DNA from: Ruminococcus sp.
GTDB taxonomy: Bacteria; Bacillota; Clostridia; Oscillospirales; Ruminococcaceae
DNA length: 64,000 bases
Assembly (NCBI GenBank): GCA_017525915.1
Contig: JAFXSC010000022.1
Span: 372,001 to 436,000, forward strand
Direction of reading: 5' to 3'
Of the stretch, positions 34,684-43,646 are shown piece by piece; within the stretch, counting starts at the first letter, position 1, and the number at the start of each line of letters is the position of its first letter. The notes beneath the pieces were generated by a model. It was not told the origin of the DNA and did not search any database. It was given only the letters and a program-made list of their open reading frames with translations. The position numbers were made by a program, and so were the translations under genes.

Positions 34684-36568
34684 TTTTACCGAACCTTCCG
34701 CGGATATAATCCGCTATTTTTTCAGCGGTGAGCCCGAGGAGCTCAAGGCTGTCACGAACAGGCGCCTGCTTAACAAATCCCGAAGCGGTAACGCGGCTGT
34801 AATCGCCCTTGTAACCGCATTCAACGAGCCTGTCGCCAATCATTTCGGATATGCTGCCCTCGCCGCAGGATTCTTCAAAGAATACGATCTTCTTATACTT
34901 TGATATCTCGTCGATTATGCTCCGGCAGAGCGGATATATCTTTGTGAGCTTCAGCAGATCGCATTTCAGTCCGCAGCCGCCGAGCGCCTTCTGTGCAAGG
35001 AAAGCCTCGTTGTAAAGCCTGCCGTATGTTATTATAAGTATATCTCCCTTATCCTGACGCATGAAGAGATAATCGGTATTGAGATAGTTCGTGTTGAAGG
35101 AAGCGTTTTCAGCGCCGCGCGGATAACGTATCGCTGCAAGTCCCTTACAGACGTAAACTGCCTTCTGCATACACATTTTCAGTTCCTCATAGCATGAGGG
35201 AGAGTATATCACTGTATTCGGAATAGTCGTGAGCATGGGAACATCGTACATTCCCTGATGAGTTTCGCCGTCCTCACCGACAATACCTGCACGGTCAACA
35301 GCAAGGACTACATGAAGTCCGCCTATAGCAACATCGTGGATAAGCTGGTCGTATGAGCGCTGGAGGAATGTCGAATATACAGCAAATACCGGTATCTGTC
35401 CCATTGAGGCAAGTCCTCCTGCAAAGGTAACAGCGTGCTGCTCGGCAATGCCTACATCAAAAAAGCGCTCCGGGAAACGGTTGTGGAAAAACTGGAGACC
35501 AGTGCCGTACTTCATAGCAGCAGTTATCGCGCATATCCTGTCATCCTTCTCGCCCATAGCGACGAGTTCCTTGCCGAAGACTGTTGAATAGCTGTCGGTA
35601 GGACAGACCTCGGGGTTGCCGGTCTCGACATCAAATCTGGATATTCCGTGATATTCGCCGGGATTGTTCTCAGCCGGCTGATAGCCCTTTCCCTTCTGGG
35701 TCTTCACATGGATGAAAACGGGACAGTGGTAGGACTTGGCAACGTGAATGACCTCCTCGAGCTCCTCAAGACTGTGACCGTTCACAGGTCCGAGGTAGAT
35801 AAAGCCCATGTCCTCGAACATCGTACTCTGCTCGAGAAGCTTGTACTTTACAGAGTCCTTAACGTACTTCACGCCCTTTGATACGCCCTTTCCGACGATC
35901 GGGACCTTGCCCAGTCCCTTTTCGACAGTACGCTTTGTGCGGAGGTATTTCTCAGTATTTCTGAGCGAGGTGAGATATCTCGCAACTGCGCCAACGCTCT
36001 TGGATATCGACATATTGTTGTCGTTGAGTATGACTATGAGGTTGAGGTCCTTTTCACGTCCGGCATTGTTCATTGCCTCATAGAACATACCACCGGTCAT
36101 TGCGCCGTCACCGATTACGGCTACGGAATAGTTCTCGCTTCGCTGCATCTTCATTGCCTCGGCAATACCGCAGGCAACGGATACCGATGTGCTGCTGTGG
36201 CCGCTTATGAAGCAGTCGTGGTCAGATTCGTCAGGCTTGGGGAAGCCGGAAATACCGTTCTTCTGCCTTAATGTACCAAAGCGCTGATACCTTCCCGTGA
36301 GTATCTTGTGGGTATAGCACTGATGCCCGACGTCCCATACTATCCTGTCGTCAGGCGAACTGAAATTACGGTGTATAGCCATTGTGAGCTCAACGACACC
36401 GAGATTTGAAGCAAGGTGGCCGCCATTCTTCGACACAGTCGTGATAAGTGTCTTCCTTATCTCACCGCACAGCCCCCTGCACTGTTTTATAGACAGCTTT
36501 TTCAGATCTCCGGGAAGTTCAAGCTCAGCAAGCGTGACCTTTTCTTCCTGAATTGTATTATCTTTCAT
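34664..36568 (-). CDS. dxs: 1-deoxy-D-xylulose-5-phosphate synthase Dxs
   Basis: Dxs (634 aa) is the thiamine-diphosphate enzyme joining pyruvate and glyceraldehyde 3-phosphate, the first step of the MEP pathway. Visible are GGHLASNLGVVELT, WDVGHQCYTHKILTG, the ThDP motif VIGDGAMTGGMFYEAMNNAG and the glutamate in RFFDVGIAEQHAVTFAGG. No ribosome site lies at the normal distance: AAGGAG is about 28 bases upstream, with a small GGAG/CTCC hairpin (36581-36593) in between, so the start at 36568 is likely but not certain. Confidence 0.96.
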   Translation of the reverse strand: MKDNTIQEEKVTLAELELPGDLKKLSIKQCRGLCGEIRKTLITTVSKNGGHLASNLGVVELTMAIHRNFSSPDDRIVWDVGHQCYTHKILTGRYQRFGTLRQKNGISGFPKPDESDHDCFISGHSSTSVSVACGIAEAMKMQRSENYSVAVIGDGAMTGGMFYEAMNNAGREKDLNLIVILNDNNMSISKSVGAVARYLTSLRNTEKYLRTKRTVEKGLGKVPIVGKGVSKGVKYVKDSVKYKLLEQSTMFEDMGFIYLGPVNGHSLEELEEVIHVAKSYHCPVFIHVKTQKGKGYQPAENNPGEYHGISRFDVETGNPEVCPTDSYSTVFGKELVAMGEKDDRICAITAAMKYGTGLQFFHNRFPERFFDVGIAEQHAVTFAGGLASMGQIPVFAVYSTFLQRSYDQLIHDVAIGGLHVVLAVDRAGIVGEDGETHQGMYDVPMLTTIPNTVIYSPSCYEELKMCMQKAVYVCKGLAAIRYPRGAENASFNTNYLNTDYLFMRQDKGDILIITYGRLYNEAFLAQKALGGCGLKCDLLKLTKIYPLCRSIIDEISKYKKIVFFEESCGEGSISEMIGDRLVECGYKGDYSRVTASGFVKQAPVRDSLELLGLTAEKIADYIRGRFGKNGKARR

Positions 36569-36662
36569 TTTAAACGATACGGAGACGTGCTCCGAGCTCC
36601 TTATTATTATTTAAGTTTCATCAGATATTCCGCATATCTCTATGTAACGGTCTTCGTTCTTC

Positions 36663-36866
36663 TCATTTTCCGGGAGCAGTTTCTCCTCTGTCTTCCGTTA
36701 TTTTTATCTGTGCCTCGTCAAGCTTTTTACGGCAGGCAGCCGCGAGCTTCACGCCCTCGCCGTACAGCTCTACCGCTTTTTCAAGCGGGACATCTCCTCT
36801 TTCGAGCTCTGAAACTATCGTACCGAGCCTTGAAAGGTCATCCTCAAAAGTTACTTTTTCTTCCAT
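36663..36866 (-). CDS. xseB: Exonuclease VII small subunit XseB
   Basis: XseB (67 aa) binds XseA to form exonuclease VII, which degrades single-stranded DNA from both ends. FEDDLSRLGTIVSELERGDVPLEKAVELYGEG, in residues 6-38, is the family pattern. It follows xseA after 4 bases. In many Clostridia ispA lies between xseB and dxs; here the 94-base gap contains no gene, only an imperfect hairpin AGATAT/ATATCT. Confidence 0.95.
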   Translation of the reverse strand: MEEKVTFEDDLSRLGTIVSELERGDVPLEKAVELYGEGVKLAAACRKKLDEAQIKITEDRGETAPGK

Positions 36867-36870
36867 TTTA

Positions 36871-38061
36871 TCACCATTTACTGATTATCTCTGCCTCAGC
36901 GCCGCCGTTTCCGAATCTGAGACTGATCCGATCGCCCTGTGCGAGCGTATCGGAACTGTTCAGAAGTTTATCTTCCTTATATACGAGCGAATAGCCGCGC
37001 GACAGCACCTTCAGCGGACTAAGGCTCTCGAGCCTTGCCGCGTTTTCGGATATCCTTGCGGAAAGCCTTTCGATATACCTTGAGAACGCCTGACTGCTGC
37101 GTTTGATGAGACTTTCAAGACGTTCACCGCTGAGCCTGAGTCTGTTCTCCGGCGACTGCGCCGCAAGTCCTGCACTGAGGGCATCGAGTCTGTTTTTAGC
37201 TGATTCATATTTCATCTCCGCAAGCTTTCTGCATCTTGCTTCGAGCTGGTCAACCTTTTCACGGAGCGCATCTGCCGAAGGCGAAGCAAGCTCCGCAGCC
37301 GCAGAAGGTGTCGGTGCACGCATATCTGCTGCAAGATCGGCGATAGTAGTATCAGTCTCATGTCCGACTGCTGATATGACCGGCACCTTTGCGCCGTATA
37401 TCGCTCTTGCGACCTTCTCGTCATTGAATGCTCCGAGGTCCTCGCTTGAACCACCGCCGCGTCCGACGATTATAACGTCACAGCCGGCATTTTCTGCACG
37501 CAGTATCCCCCGGCAGATCGAGTCCGGAGCACCCTCGCCCTGAACGAGAGCGTTCACGGCATAGATCTCGCAGAGAGGATAGCGCCGCGTGAGAACATTG
37601 ATAACGTCCCTGACCGCCGCACCGCTGAGCGATGTCACAACGCCTATTTTTCGCGGCATTGAAGGGAGCGGACGTTTATGGGACTGATCGAATATCCCCT
37701 CTTTGAGCAGCTTCTTTTTAAGCTGTTCGAGCGCAGCATTAGCAGCGCCAACACCCTCCGGGATGATATCATTTGCATAGATCTGGTAAGCGCCGTCTCG
37801 CTCGTAAACTCCGATGCTGCCGCTGACTATGATGGACATACCGTCCTCCGGCTCGAATTTAAGCCTTGAAGCCGCCTGTGCGAACATGACAGCCTTGACA
37901 GCGCTCTCGCCGTCCTTCAGCGTGAAATAGATATGTCCGCTCTTGCAATGGCGGACATAGTTCGAGATCTCGCCTTTTACCATTATCCCCTGGAGGTTCT
38001 TGTCGCCCTTGAGGATAAATCCGATGTATTTGTTTATCTGTGATACTGTGATTACAGGCAT
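36871..38061 (-). CDS. xseA: Exonuclease VII large subunit XseA
   Basis: XseA (396 aa from this start) is the catalytic subunit of exonuclease VII. An N-terminal OB fold (residues 1-100, VSQINKYIGFILKGD, VKGEISNYVRHCKSGHIYFTLKD) is followed by the catalytic domain with GGGSSEDLGAFNDE and VGHETDTTIADLAAD, then a coiled-coil region. I start at the ATG 38061-38059, with GGGGTGG upstream and a 10-base overlap with the preceding gene. A longer frame to 38232 lies entirely in that gene. Confidence 0.96.
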   Translation of the reverse strand: MPVITVSQINKYIGFILKGDKNLQGIMVKGEISNYVRHCKSGHIYFTLKDGESAVKAVMFAQAASRLKFEPEDGMSIIVSGSIGVYERDGAYQIYANDIIPEGVGAANAALEQLKKKLLKEGIFDQSHKRPLPSMPRKIGVVTSLSGAAVRDVINVLTRRYPLCEIYAVNALVQGEGAPDSICRGILRAENAGCDVIIVGRGGGSSEDLGAFNDEKVARAIYGAKVPVISAVGHETDTTIADLAADMRAPTPSAAAELASPSADALREKVDQLEARCRKLAEMKYESAKNRLDALSAGLAAQSPENRLRLSGERLESLIKRSSQAFSRYIERLSARISENAARLESLSPLKVLSRGYSLVYKEDKLLNSSDTLAQGDRISLRFGNGGAEAEIISKW

Positions 38062-39008
38062 TTTTCCACCCCTGTATGCTTCATGCAGCCGAATATCGCA
38101 ACTCCGGCGGCATTGTCGCAGGAAAACTCCGGTGCGGCAAAGCCTGCTCCCGGAAATAACGATACTAACCTGTCGCGAATTATGGTATCGGACATAACTC
38201 CACCTGCATAAACGAGCGGAAGTCTGCCGCATTTTTCAATTGCCGCGTCAGTCATACCGGCAACAGTCGCCGCTACGAGGTCAAGACAGTATCTTGCGAT
38301 ATTTTCAGGACTTTCGCCCTTTTCAAGCATGGTACGGCACTTGTTCTCCGCTCCCGAAAGGCAGCAGCTGCCGTCTCTGATGACCGGCTTCACGTTGAAT
38401 GTCCTGTCCGCACGCGCGGCAAGCTTTTCAAGCTCCGCACCGCACGGAAACTTCAGGCCGAGCATAACTCCGCAGCGGTCAACAGCCTGTCCTGCTTTAA
38501 GATCAAGGGAAGTCCCGAGCTCTGTGACCTTCACGATGAGCTCATCGTCCGGCTCGCACAGAAGGCAGTCGGTAGTACCTCCGCTGACATGAAAAGCTAT
38601 GAATCTTTCGCGCACAAGGCTGAGCTTTTCCGCTGAATACAGTGCGGCAAGGATATGTCCGACCTGATGCGATGTGCGGTATACCGGAAGCCTGTCCACT
38701 GCCGCAAGCGAACGCGCAAAACCCTCGCCGCACAGGAAGCACGGCATATACGAGCCTTCAAGATTTCGCGGTCTCACCGAAGCCGATACAACCGCCGGTC
38801 CGGACAATCCGTTCGTGCTGAAAAGCTGCTCAATCATATCAGGGAGCTGCTTTGTATGGTGGAATACAGCATCGCTCTGACGCAGACCGAGCTCGCCCTC
38901 CTTGACGGGCAGAAGGCGCTTCACCTGAAATATACGCTTCTCAGTGCTGTCATAAACAGCCGCGGACGTAGTATAGTTGCTTGTATCAACGCCTAAGTAT
39001 TCAGGCAT
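38052..39008 (-). CDS. Kae1/TsaD-like domain protein
   Basis: A 318-aa protein of the ASKHA/Kae1 fold, a paralogue of the tRNA threonylcarbamoyl-transferase TsaD seen in the same nusB-xseA setting of many Clostridia. The metal-binding HxxxH pattern is kept (SHQVGHILAALY) and the protein begins EYLGVDTSNYTTS. It is slightly shorter than TsaD (about 335-345 aa), and no TsaB or TsaE is nearby, so it may not be the tRNA-modifying enzyme. It overlaps nusB by 8 bases and xseA by 10. Confidence 0.85.
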   Translation of the reverse strand: MPEYLGVDTSNYTTSAAVYDSTEKRIFQVKRLLPVKEGELGLRQSDAVFHHTKQLPDMIEQLFSTNGLSGPAVVSASVRPRNLEGSYMPCFLCGEGFARSLAAVDRLPVYRTSHQVGHILAALYSAEKLSLVRERFIAFHVSGGTTDCLLCEPDDELIVKVTELGTSLDLKAGQAVDRCGVMLGLKFPCGAELEKLAARADRTFNVKPVIRDGSCCLSGAENKCRTMLEKGESPENIARYCLDLVAATVAGMTDAAIEKCGRLPLVYAGGVMSDTIIRDRLVSLFPGAGFAAPEFSCDNAAGVAIFGCMKHTGVEKCL

Positions 39009-39417
39009 TTTTCACATCTTCCTTCTGACGGTCGCGTGAGAATGCTCCGAGCACGCCGTTGATGAAGGAGGTATCCTCCTGATAGGTATATGTCATGGAG
39101 AGCTTTATAGCTTCACTGATCGCCGCATTCATAGGGGTATTGTCGTCGTAGAGCGACTCATAGAGGGCTATCCTCAGGATAGCAAGGTTGAGCTTTGATA
39201 TTCTCGAAACAGCGCGTGACTTGCTGTAACCGGAGATAATACCGTCAAGCTCGTCAGCGTGTGCGAGAGTACCCTCAACGATCTTCTTCACTTCGTCATT
39301 GACGGTTATCTCGTCGATCTCCTCTGCAATCTCGTAAAGCTCATTGATATCATCGTCGCGCAGAAGCTGCTCGAAAACCAGCTTGAATGCGCTGTCTCTT
39401 ATTTCGCGTCTTGTCAT
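39001..39417 (-). CDS. nusB: Transcription antitermination factor NusB
   Basis: NusB (138 aa) binds boxA RNA with NusE in rRNA antitermination. The start at 39417-39415 (MTRREIRDSAFKLVFEQLL) has AAGGAG 7 bases upstream. DGIISGYSKSRAVSRISKLNLAILRIALYE and the C-terminal FINGVLGAFSR are diagnostic. It follows asp23 after 34 bases. Confidence 0.96.
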   Translation of the reverse strand: MTRREIRDSAFKLVFEQLLRDDDINELYEIAEEIDEITVNDEVKKIVEGTLAHADELDGIISGYSKSRAVSRISKLNLAILRIALYESLYDDNTPMNAAISEAIKLSMTYTYQEDTSFINGVLGAFSRDRQKEDVKNA

Positions 39418-39451
39418 TTGTACACTCCTTATCTTTATACTGCGGCTGCTG

Positions 39452-39787
39452 TCATTCAAACACAACGCCGCATACCGTAACGTTCACTCTTGCAACAGCA
39501 ATGCCAGTCATATTCTGAACGTTCTCCTTGACGGCGGTCTGAACTTCCTGAGCGACCGTGCAAGCCTTCTCTGTGCTTTTGATAACTATTTTCATATCAA
39601 TAGCGGCAACATCGCCCATCATTGTGATACTGATGGGGCCGTTCTTTCTGACCTTGCTCATTTTTCCGACTTCACCGGCGAGGCTTGCAACGCCCTTGAC
39701 ATCGAGCGCGGCAAGTCTTGCAACAGTGATGATAACGTCATCTGATATTTTAAGTCTGCTCTTTACAGCTTCTTTTGCAACTTCCAT
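39452..39787 (-). CDS. Asp23/Gls24-family envelope stress protein
   Basis: A 111-aa protein of the Asp23/Gls24 (AmaP partner, YqhY) family: VIITVARLAALDVKGVASLAGEVG at residues 19-42 and the C-terminal GIAVARVNVTVCGVVFE. These small proteins associate with the membrane and, for YqhY, affect acetyl-CoA carboxylase. YqhY is usually encoded just before nusB, as here. First gene of the operon behind the promoter at 39879-39907. Confidence 0.92.
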   Translation of the reverse strand: MEVAKEAVKSRLKISDDVIITVARLAALDVKGVASLAGEVGKMSKVRKNGPISITMMGDVAAIDMKIVIKSTEKACTVAQEVQTAVKENVQNMTGIAVARVNVTVCGVVFE

Positions 39788-39832
39788 ACTGAACCTCCGG
39801 TCTGTACATTTTTGAGTGTAATATTTAACTTT

Positions 39833-39854
39833 ATGCCGGCTGACGGCATTTTTT
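39833..39854 (+). terminator. Plus-oriented terminator-like hairpin
   Basis: ATGCCG-GCTGA-CGGCAT followed by TTTTTT on the plus strand. No plus-strand gene is seen nearby. On the minus strand it becomes a hairpin in the asp23 leader without a U run. It could stop antisense transcription. Confidence 0.4.
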
Positions 39855-39878
39855 CAATAAAAACACTCCCTCATTTAT

Positions 39879-39907
39879 ATTATACCAAAAAAATTCATAT
39901 TTTTCAA
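39879..39907 (-). promoter_or_regulatory. asp23-nusB operon promoter
   Basis: TTGAAA (39907-39902), 17-base spacer, TATAAT (39884-39879). The -35 box is adjacent to the spoIIIAH stop codon at 39908. Confidence 0.78.
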
Positions 39908-40459
39908 CTACTTTACTTCAAAAATTCTGATATTTTCTGCCGGTATCTGAGTTTCGCCGAGAATTATCTCCTTTATCGAGGCTGCCTGTGACTTGTCGAG
40001 CCCCTCGGTCTTAACTACGACCTTCGCTGTTTTGCCGTCGAGATAGGCAACACAGTCATCGAAGCCCTGCGCTTTCACGAGAGATTCGATCTTTCCCTCC
40101 GACTCGATGAGCCTGGATACATTCACAGCATCGAGCGCATTTACCACCATTTCGTTCTCTGTAAGGTCACCGCCACCGATGATAGTCTGCAAGGTCTGGA
40201 CTGCTTCATCCCTTCCGCTCATCTTGTCGAGCCTTGCCTGAGCAAAGTAGTCCGACGCCGGTGATGCATCCGCGTTCACGAACTCGCTCTCACCGTAATG
40301 TGAAATGTCTCCGCTGTCGCCCACGCTTACTGTCTTGCCGCTGTTTTTGCCGAGTTTCGGAGCAGTTGCGTAGTTTATGTATACCGCTACCGCAAGCATG
40401 AGCGTAAGGCAGGTCATGATTATCTGCTTTTTTCCTATGATGATCGTTGGTTTTTTCAT
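39908..40459 (-). CDS. spoIIIAH: Stage III sporulation protein SpoIIIAH
   Basis: A 183-aa forespore-channel protein. It has one N-terminal helix (about residues 12-28) and a C-terminal YscJ/FliF-like ring domain (ALDAVNVSRLIESEGKIESLVKAQGFDDCVAYL). In Bacillus it binds SpoIIQ from the forespore to join the two membranes. I start at the ATG 40459-40457 (MKKPTIIIGKK) with GGAGAA upstream; a longer frame to 40579 lies inside spoIIIAG. Last gene of the operon. Confidence 0.93.
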   Translation of the reverse strand: MKKPTIIIGKKQIIMTCLTLMLAVAVYINYATAPKLGKNSGKTVSVGDSGDISHYGESEFVNADASPASDYFAQARLDKMSGRDEAVQTLQTIIGGGDLTENEMVVNALDAVNVSRLIESEGKIESLVKAQGFDDCVAYLDGKTAKVVVKTEGLDKSQAASIKEIILGETQIPAENIRIFEVK

Positions 40460-40461
40460 TG

Positions 40462-41001
40462 TTATTCTCCTTTTCCGTTTAATGCGGCAACGTATATACG
40501 CGCCGTTGGTATACCAAGAGCCGCAGAAGCCGCTCTGTATATCCTCTCCTGAACGACAGGAATGCTCCCGCCGCTGCAAAGTATGACCGCCCCCTCTATC
40601 TCCGGAGCCTGAATAGTCTCTATCAATGCGGATCTTCCGCTGCTTCCGCCTATCAGTACATACTTTTCCTCCTCCTCGGCCCTGTTTTCTGAACGGCTCT
40701 GCTTTCCCTCGGTCGCATAGACATATCTCTGCTCACTGCTGACTTTCAGGAAGACCCTTACCCTGCCGGCGCCGTCCACCTGAGAGAGGAAAGCTTCGAG
40801 CCTCTGCTGAGTATCCTCACAGTATTCCCCGGAACTGACAGTGCTGAGCTCAGGTATTGATTCCGCAGCTTTCTTCTTACTTCCTCCGCTGAAAACCGAT
40901 GAGAGCATTATCAGGATAAGCCCTGCAAGTCCGAGTACAACGACAGCCGTCATCATACGCTTATCCTTTTTCATCGACCTGATCTTTTCAGAGACTTCCA
41001 T
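40462..41001 (-). CDS. spoIIIAG: Stage III sporulation protein SpoIIIAG
   Basis: A 179-aa mother-cell ring protein with one helix near residues 17-37 and a ring-building domain (SQVDGAGRVRVFLKVSSEQRYVY, VILCSGGSIPVVQERIYRAASAALGIPTARIYVAALNG). It forms the large ring of the SpoIIIA-SpoIIQ channel. Overlaps spoIIIAF by 14 bases. Confidence 0.94.
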   Translation of the reverse strand: MEVSEKIRSMKKDKRMMTAVVVLGLAGLILIMLSSVFSGGSKKKAAESIPELSTVSSGEYCEDTQQRLEAFLSQVDGAGRVRVFLKVSSEQRYVYATEGKQSRSENRAEEEEKYVLIGGSSGRSALIETIQAPEIEGAVILCSGGSIPVVQERIYRAASAALGIPTARIYVAALNGKGE

Positions 41002-41458
41002 TGACTACCTCCGTTCCGCTCCCGAGACTGTTCCTTATGATCTCCTCTGCCGCTGTAAAGTCATCTGAACTGACTGTTACCATACTAATAGATATGCTGC
41101 CGTCCGCTGAAATATTAACATCTATGTCCATTTTTTCGCACCCGATACCGGCAGCCGAAAGCTGTCCCATAAGCACCGAACCGACGTTTTCTGCGGCAGT
41201 CCTGCTCAGGCTCTCATTGTAAAGTCCTGCTGCATAGCTGCTGTCCGGCCCGGGAATGCTCCCCGTATCAGGCAGTTCAAGCCCTGCACTGCCGTACACG
41301 AACGGATTTATCATCACTATCGCAAGGACTGCATCAAGAAGCACCTTCATCTGCCTGTGCAGGCGCGTTCCCGAGACGAGATTTTCCGTAAGGCATATCC
41401 CTGCCGATGCAACAGCTACTGCCATTACTGCGTTTCTGAACTGTTCCGTAATCTTCAC
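40988..41458 (-). CDS. spoIIIAF: Stage III sporulation protein SpoIIIAF
   Basis: A 156-aa protein with two N-terminal helices (about residues 8-28 and 36-55) and a C-terminal ring-building-like domain (CEKMDIDVNISADGSISISMVTVSSDD). Position and size match SpoIIIAF. It follows spoIIIAE by 3 bases. Confidence 0.9.
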   Translation of the reverse strand: MKITEQFRNAVMAVAVASAGICLTENLVSGTRLHRQMKVLLDAVLAIVMINPFVYGSAGLELPDTGSIPGPDSSYAAGLYNESLSRTAAENVGSVLMGQLSAAGIGCEKMDIDVNISADGSISISMVTVSSDDFTAAEEIIRNSLGSGTEVVNGSL

Positions 41459-41461
41459 CCC

Positions 41462-42547
41462 TCACTGTATGAGTATAGCCGTGCTGATGATGAACATGAC
41501 AGTATAGCAAATCAGGACGCTCTGAGCAATCGCAAGTCCGCTGTCAAGTCCCTTCAGCAACTTCACGAGCGGCGCAGCCGAGAACATCTCCGCTGCCGCC
41601 GCACCTATCCACATGACTGCACGGTAAATCACAAGCTCAGCGACCGGTGCGAGCATGATGAGCGTTACAGCTATGATACCTGCTGTTCCGACTGTTCCAC
41701 CTATGACGTCAAAGCTACCGCGGACTGTTGAATAAGCGTCAGAGACCGCGCTGCCCACCACAGGGACGAACCCGGATATCATGAACTTTGCGGTCTTAGT
41801 TGCCGCACCGTCAGCCTTTGAAGCAAGAGTGCACCTCAGCGTTACAAAGCCTGTGAAAAGCGTCATAACTACGGTCATTCCCCAGGTCATGAACTTCTTC
41901 ATCAGAGCCAGAAATCCCTCAACCGAAGCATTCGGAAAGACGCTCCCAGAGACTGCAAGAACTGCTGAAAGCCCGAGAACAGGCACAAGATAGCTGCGGG
42001 AAAGTCCCACTATCATCTCTGATGCAGTGACTGCCGCGATGTTATAGAAGCCGCCGGAAGTTATACTGCCCGACACTATCATTATGCCTGCAAGCACAGG
42101 CACAAACACCATTATGAAGCAGCCGAGGCGTTCTATCGCTTCAAGTGAACGGCCGTAAACTCCGGTAAGCTGCGGAGTTATCACGGTCACGGCAGTTATC
42201 ACGCACACCATATCGTACATCTGCGATGCTCCGTCCGATGGAAGGATACTCTCACCGGCACTTCTCACGACTGCCGTAAATACAGAGACTATCAGCAGTG
42301 CGGCAAGCATTTTCAGCGGAGCTTCTGCCCTCTCCGCAGCGGCACGCCGCAGTTCGCCCATTATTTCGCCAAAAGTCATTCCGCTGAGCTCGGACACTCC
42401 GTAACCGATGCCATAGTCCGCAAGCAAGCCTTCGACCTGGCTGCTTATTTCAGCTTCCTCCTGCTCATATGATGCATACGCGCTGCACGGTGAAGCAATT
42501 AACAGAAGAATGATGAATGAAACTGCTGCGATGATAAAATTCCTCAT
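41462..42547 (-). CDS. spoIIIAE: Stage III sporulation protein SpoIIIAE
   Basis: A 361-aa polytopic protein with an N-terminal signal-like helix and about seven further helices. Typical features are the SGMTFGEIMGEL start of the mature part, FVPVLAGIMIVSGSITSGG, and SGFVPVVGSAVSDAYSTVRGS. It is proposed to be the export core of the SpoIIIA channel. Confidence 0.95.
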   Translation of the reverse strand: MRNFIIAAVSFIILLLIASPCSAYASYEQEEAEISSQVEGLLADYGIGYGVSELSGMTFGEIMGELRRAAAERAEAPLKMLAALLIVSVFTAVVRSAGESILPSDGASQMYDMVCVITAVTVITPQLTGVYGRSLEAIERLGCFIMVFVPVLAGIMIVSGSITSGGFYNIAAVTASEMIVGLSRSYLVPVLGLSAVLAVSGSVFPNASVEGFLALMKKFMTWGMTVVMTLFTGFVTLRCTLASKADGAATKTAKFMISGFVPVVGSAVSDAYSTVRGSFDVIGGTVGTAGIIAVTLIMLAPVAELVIYRAVMWIGAAAAEMFSAAPLVKLLKGLDSGLAIAQSVLICYTVMFIISTAILIQ

Positions 42548-42552
42548 ATTCC

Positions 42553-42942
42553 CTACACTATCCCGTTTATGAGTTCAACGAGCGCTCTTACTACGGGAAG
42601 GCTCATAAACGTTATCGCTCCCCTTCCCCACAGCTCGGCTGCCGATCCGATTGCAGTCTCTCCGCAGTCGCGGCATATCTCACAGGTCATCTGCGTTATG
42701 AAGCATATCGCTGCCGCTTTGAAAATAAGTGAGATATAACACTGTGAGATGCCTGCCTCCCCAAATATGACTTCTATCTCTGATATCATCGGCTCGGCTG
42801 TCAATGCAAATGCACAGAGTACAGCTCCGCACGCACCGAGAGCTGTGAGCATTGCCTGCTCGCGGCTGTACTGACGGAGCAGAACCGCAAGAAGTGCCGA
42901 TGCCGTGCAGAATACAGCAACCGAAAAGCAATTGTCTACCAT
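42553..42942 (-). CDS. spoIIIAD: Stage III sporulation protein SpoIIIAD
   Basis: A 129-aa membrane protein with four predicted helices, matching SpoIIIAD by position and by ISLIFKAAAICFITQMTCEICRDCGE with the conserved middle of the family. It overlaps spoIIIAC by 7 bases. Confidence 0.92.
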   Translation of the reverse strand: MVDNCFSVAVFCTASALLAVLLRQYSREQAMLTALGACGAVLCAFALTAEPMISEIEVIFGEAGISQCYISLIFKAAAICFITQMTCEICRDCGETAIGSAAELWGRGAITFMSLPVVRALVELINGIV

Positions 42943-43133
42943 AGTCCGAACACCGTTTTCACAGTTTCAAAGAGGTTGCCGATCTCCTGAACAATGACCA
43001 CAAGGACAACGATCAGTCCGGCAAGCGTTGTCATCATCGCCTGTTCCTCACGCTCAGCACGTTTGAGGACAAGATTGAGCACCGCTACGATTATTCCAGT
43101 TCCTGCGATTTTGAAAATCAGATCAATGTCCAT
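42936..43133 (-). CDS. spoIIIAC: Stage III sporulation protein SpoIIIAC
   Basis: A 65-aa protein with two helices (residues 5-23 and 34-55) and the short REEQAM loop; length and sequence fit SpoIIIAC. Confidence 0.93.
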   Translation of the reverse strand: MDIDLIFKIAGTGIIVAVLNLVLKRAEREEQAMMTTLAGLIVVLVVIVQEIGNLFETVKTVFGLW

Positions 43134-43145
43134 TCCGAACCTCCG

Positions 43146-43646
43146 CTATATTACAAGAATCCCTGCCATAACGCCGAAAAGTATGCCCACGCTCCGGTAC
43201 ATCCTGCCCTTCCGGTCATATGCTTCCTCTCGCGCTGATGTTATTCGTTTTAGCCGTTCATTAAGTCCTTCAATGAGCGAGAGCTGCCCCTCTGCATCGC
43301 TCCTGCCGAGAGCACTGCCTAACTCGGACAGTATCTGCCTCTCCTCGTCCGGCATTTCCTGAGCAGACAGCGCTTCGCTCCATACCTCATGAAAGTCACG
43401 TCCCGGTTCAAATCGTTCCGGCAGTTCACCGATAAAGCTTAGGGCCGAAAGTCCGGGAGTGATGCGAAGTCTGCCCGTCAGCTCATACACGTCAGCGGCA
43501 GTACATCTTATCATTATTGCTGTATTGTTAAGCATTAGCCCTATGCACCTGCAAAGCTCTCTCCTCTCACGCAGTCTGAGGGATACTGCGCTTCCGGAAA
43601 GTGCACCAGCCGCAGTGAACATCAGCGCTGCAAATATCCTAAGCAT
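43146..43646 (-). CDS. spoIIIAB: Stage III sporulation protein SpoIIIAB
   Basis: A 166-aa protein with N- and C-terminal membrane helices and a helical middle similar to type II secretion GspF-like proteins (FHEVWSEALSAQEMPDEERQILSELG). AGGAGG precedes both a GTG at 43652 and the ATG at 43646; I use the ATG. It overlaps or abuts spoIIIAA. Confidence 0.92.
   Translation of the reverse strand: MLRIFAALMFTAAGALSGSAVSLRLRERRELCRCIGLMLNNTAIMIRCTAADVYELTGRLRITPGLSALSFIGELPERFEPGRDFHEVWSEALSAQEMPDEERQILSELGSALGRSDAEGQLSLIEGLNERLKRITSAREEAYDRKGRMYRSVGILFGVMAGILVI

Noticed and set aside
37011-38232. Longer XseA start at 38232
   Set aside because: The extra 57 residues lie inside the upstream Kae1-like gene in another frame and have no resemblance to XseA; the ATG at 38061 has a strong ribosome site.
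38052-39008. Calling the Kae1-like gene tsaD
   Set aside because: It is somewhat short and lies in the nusB-xseA setting where a TsaD paralogue is usual; tsaB and tsaE are absent here.
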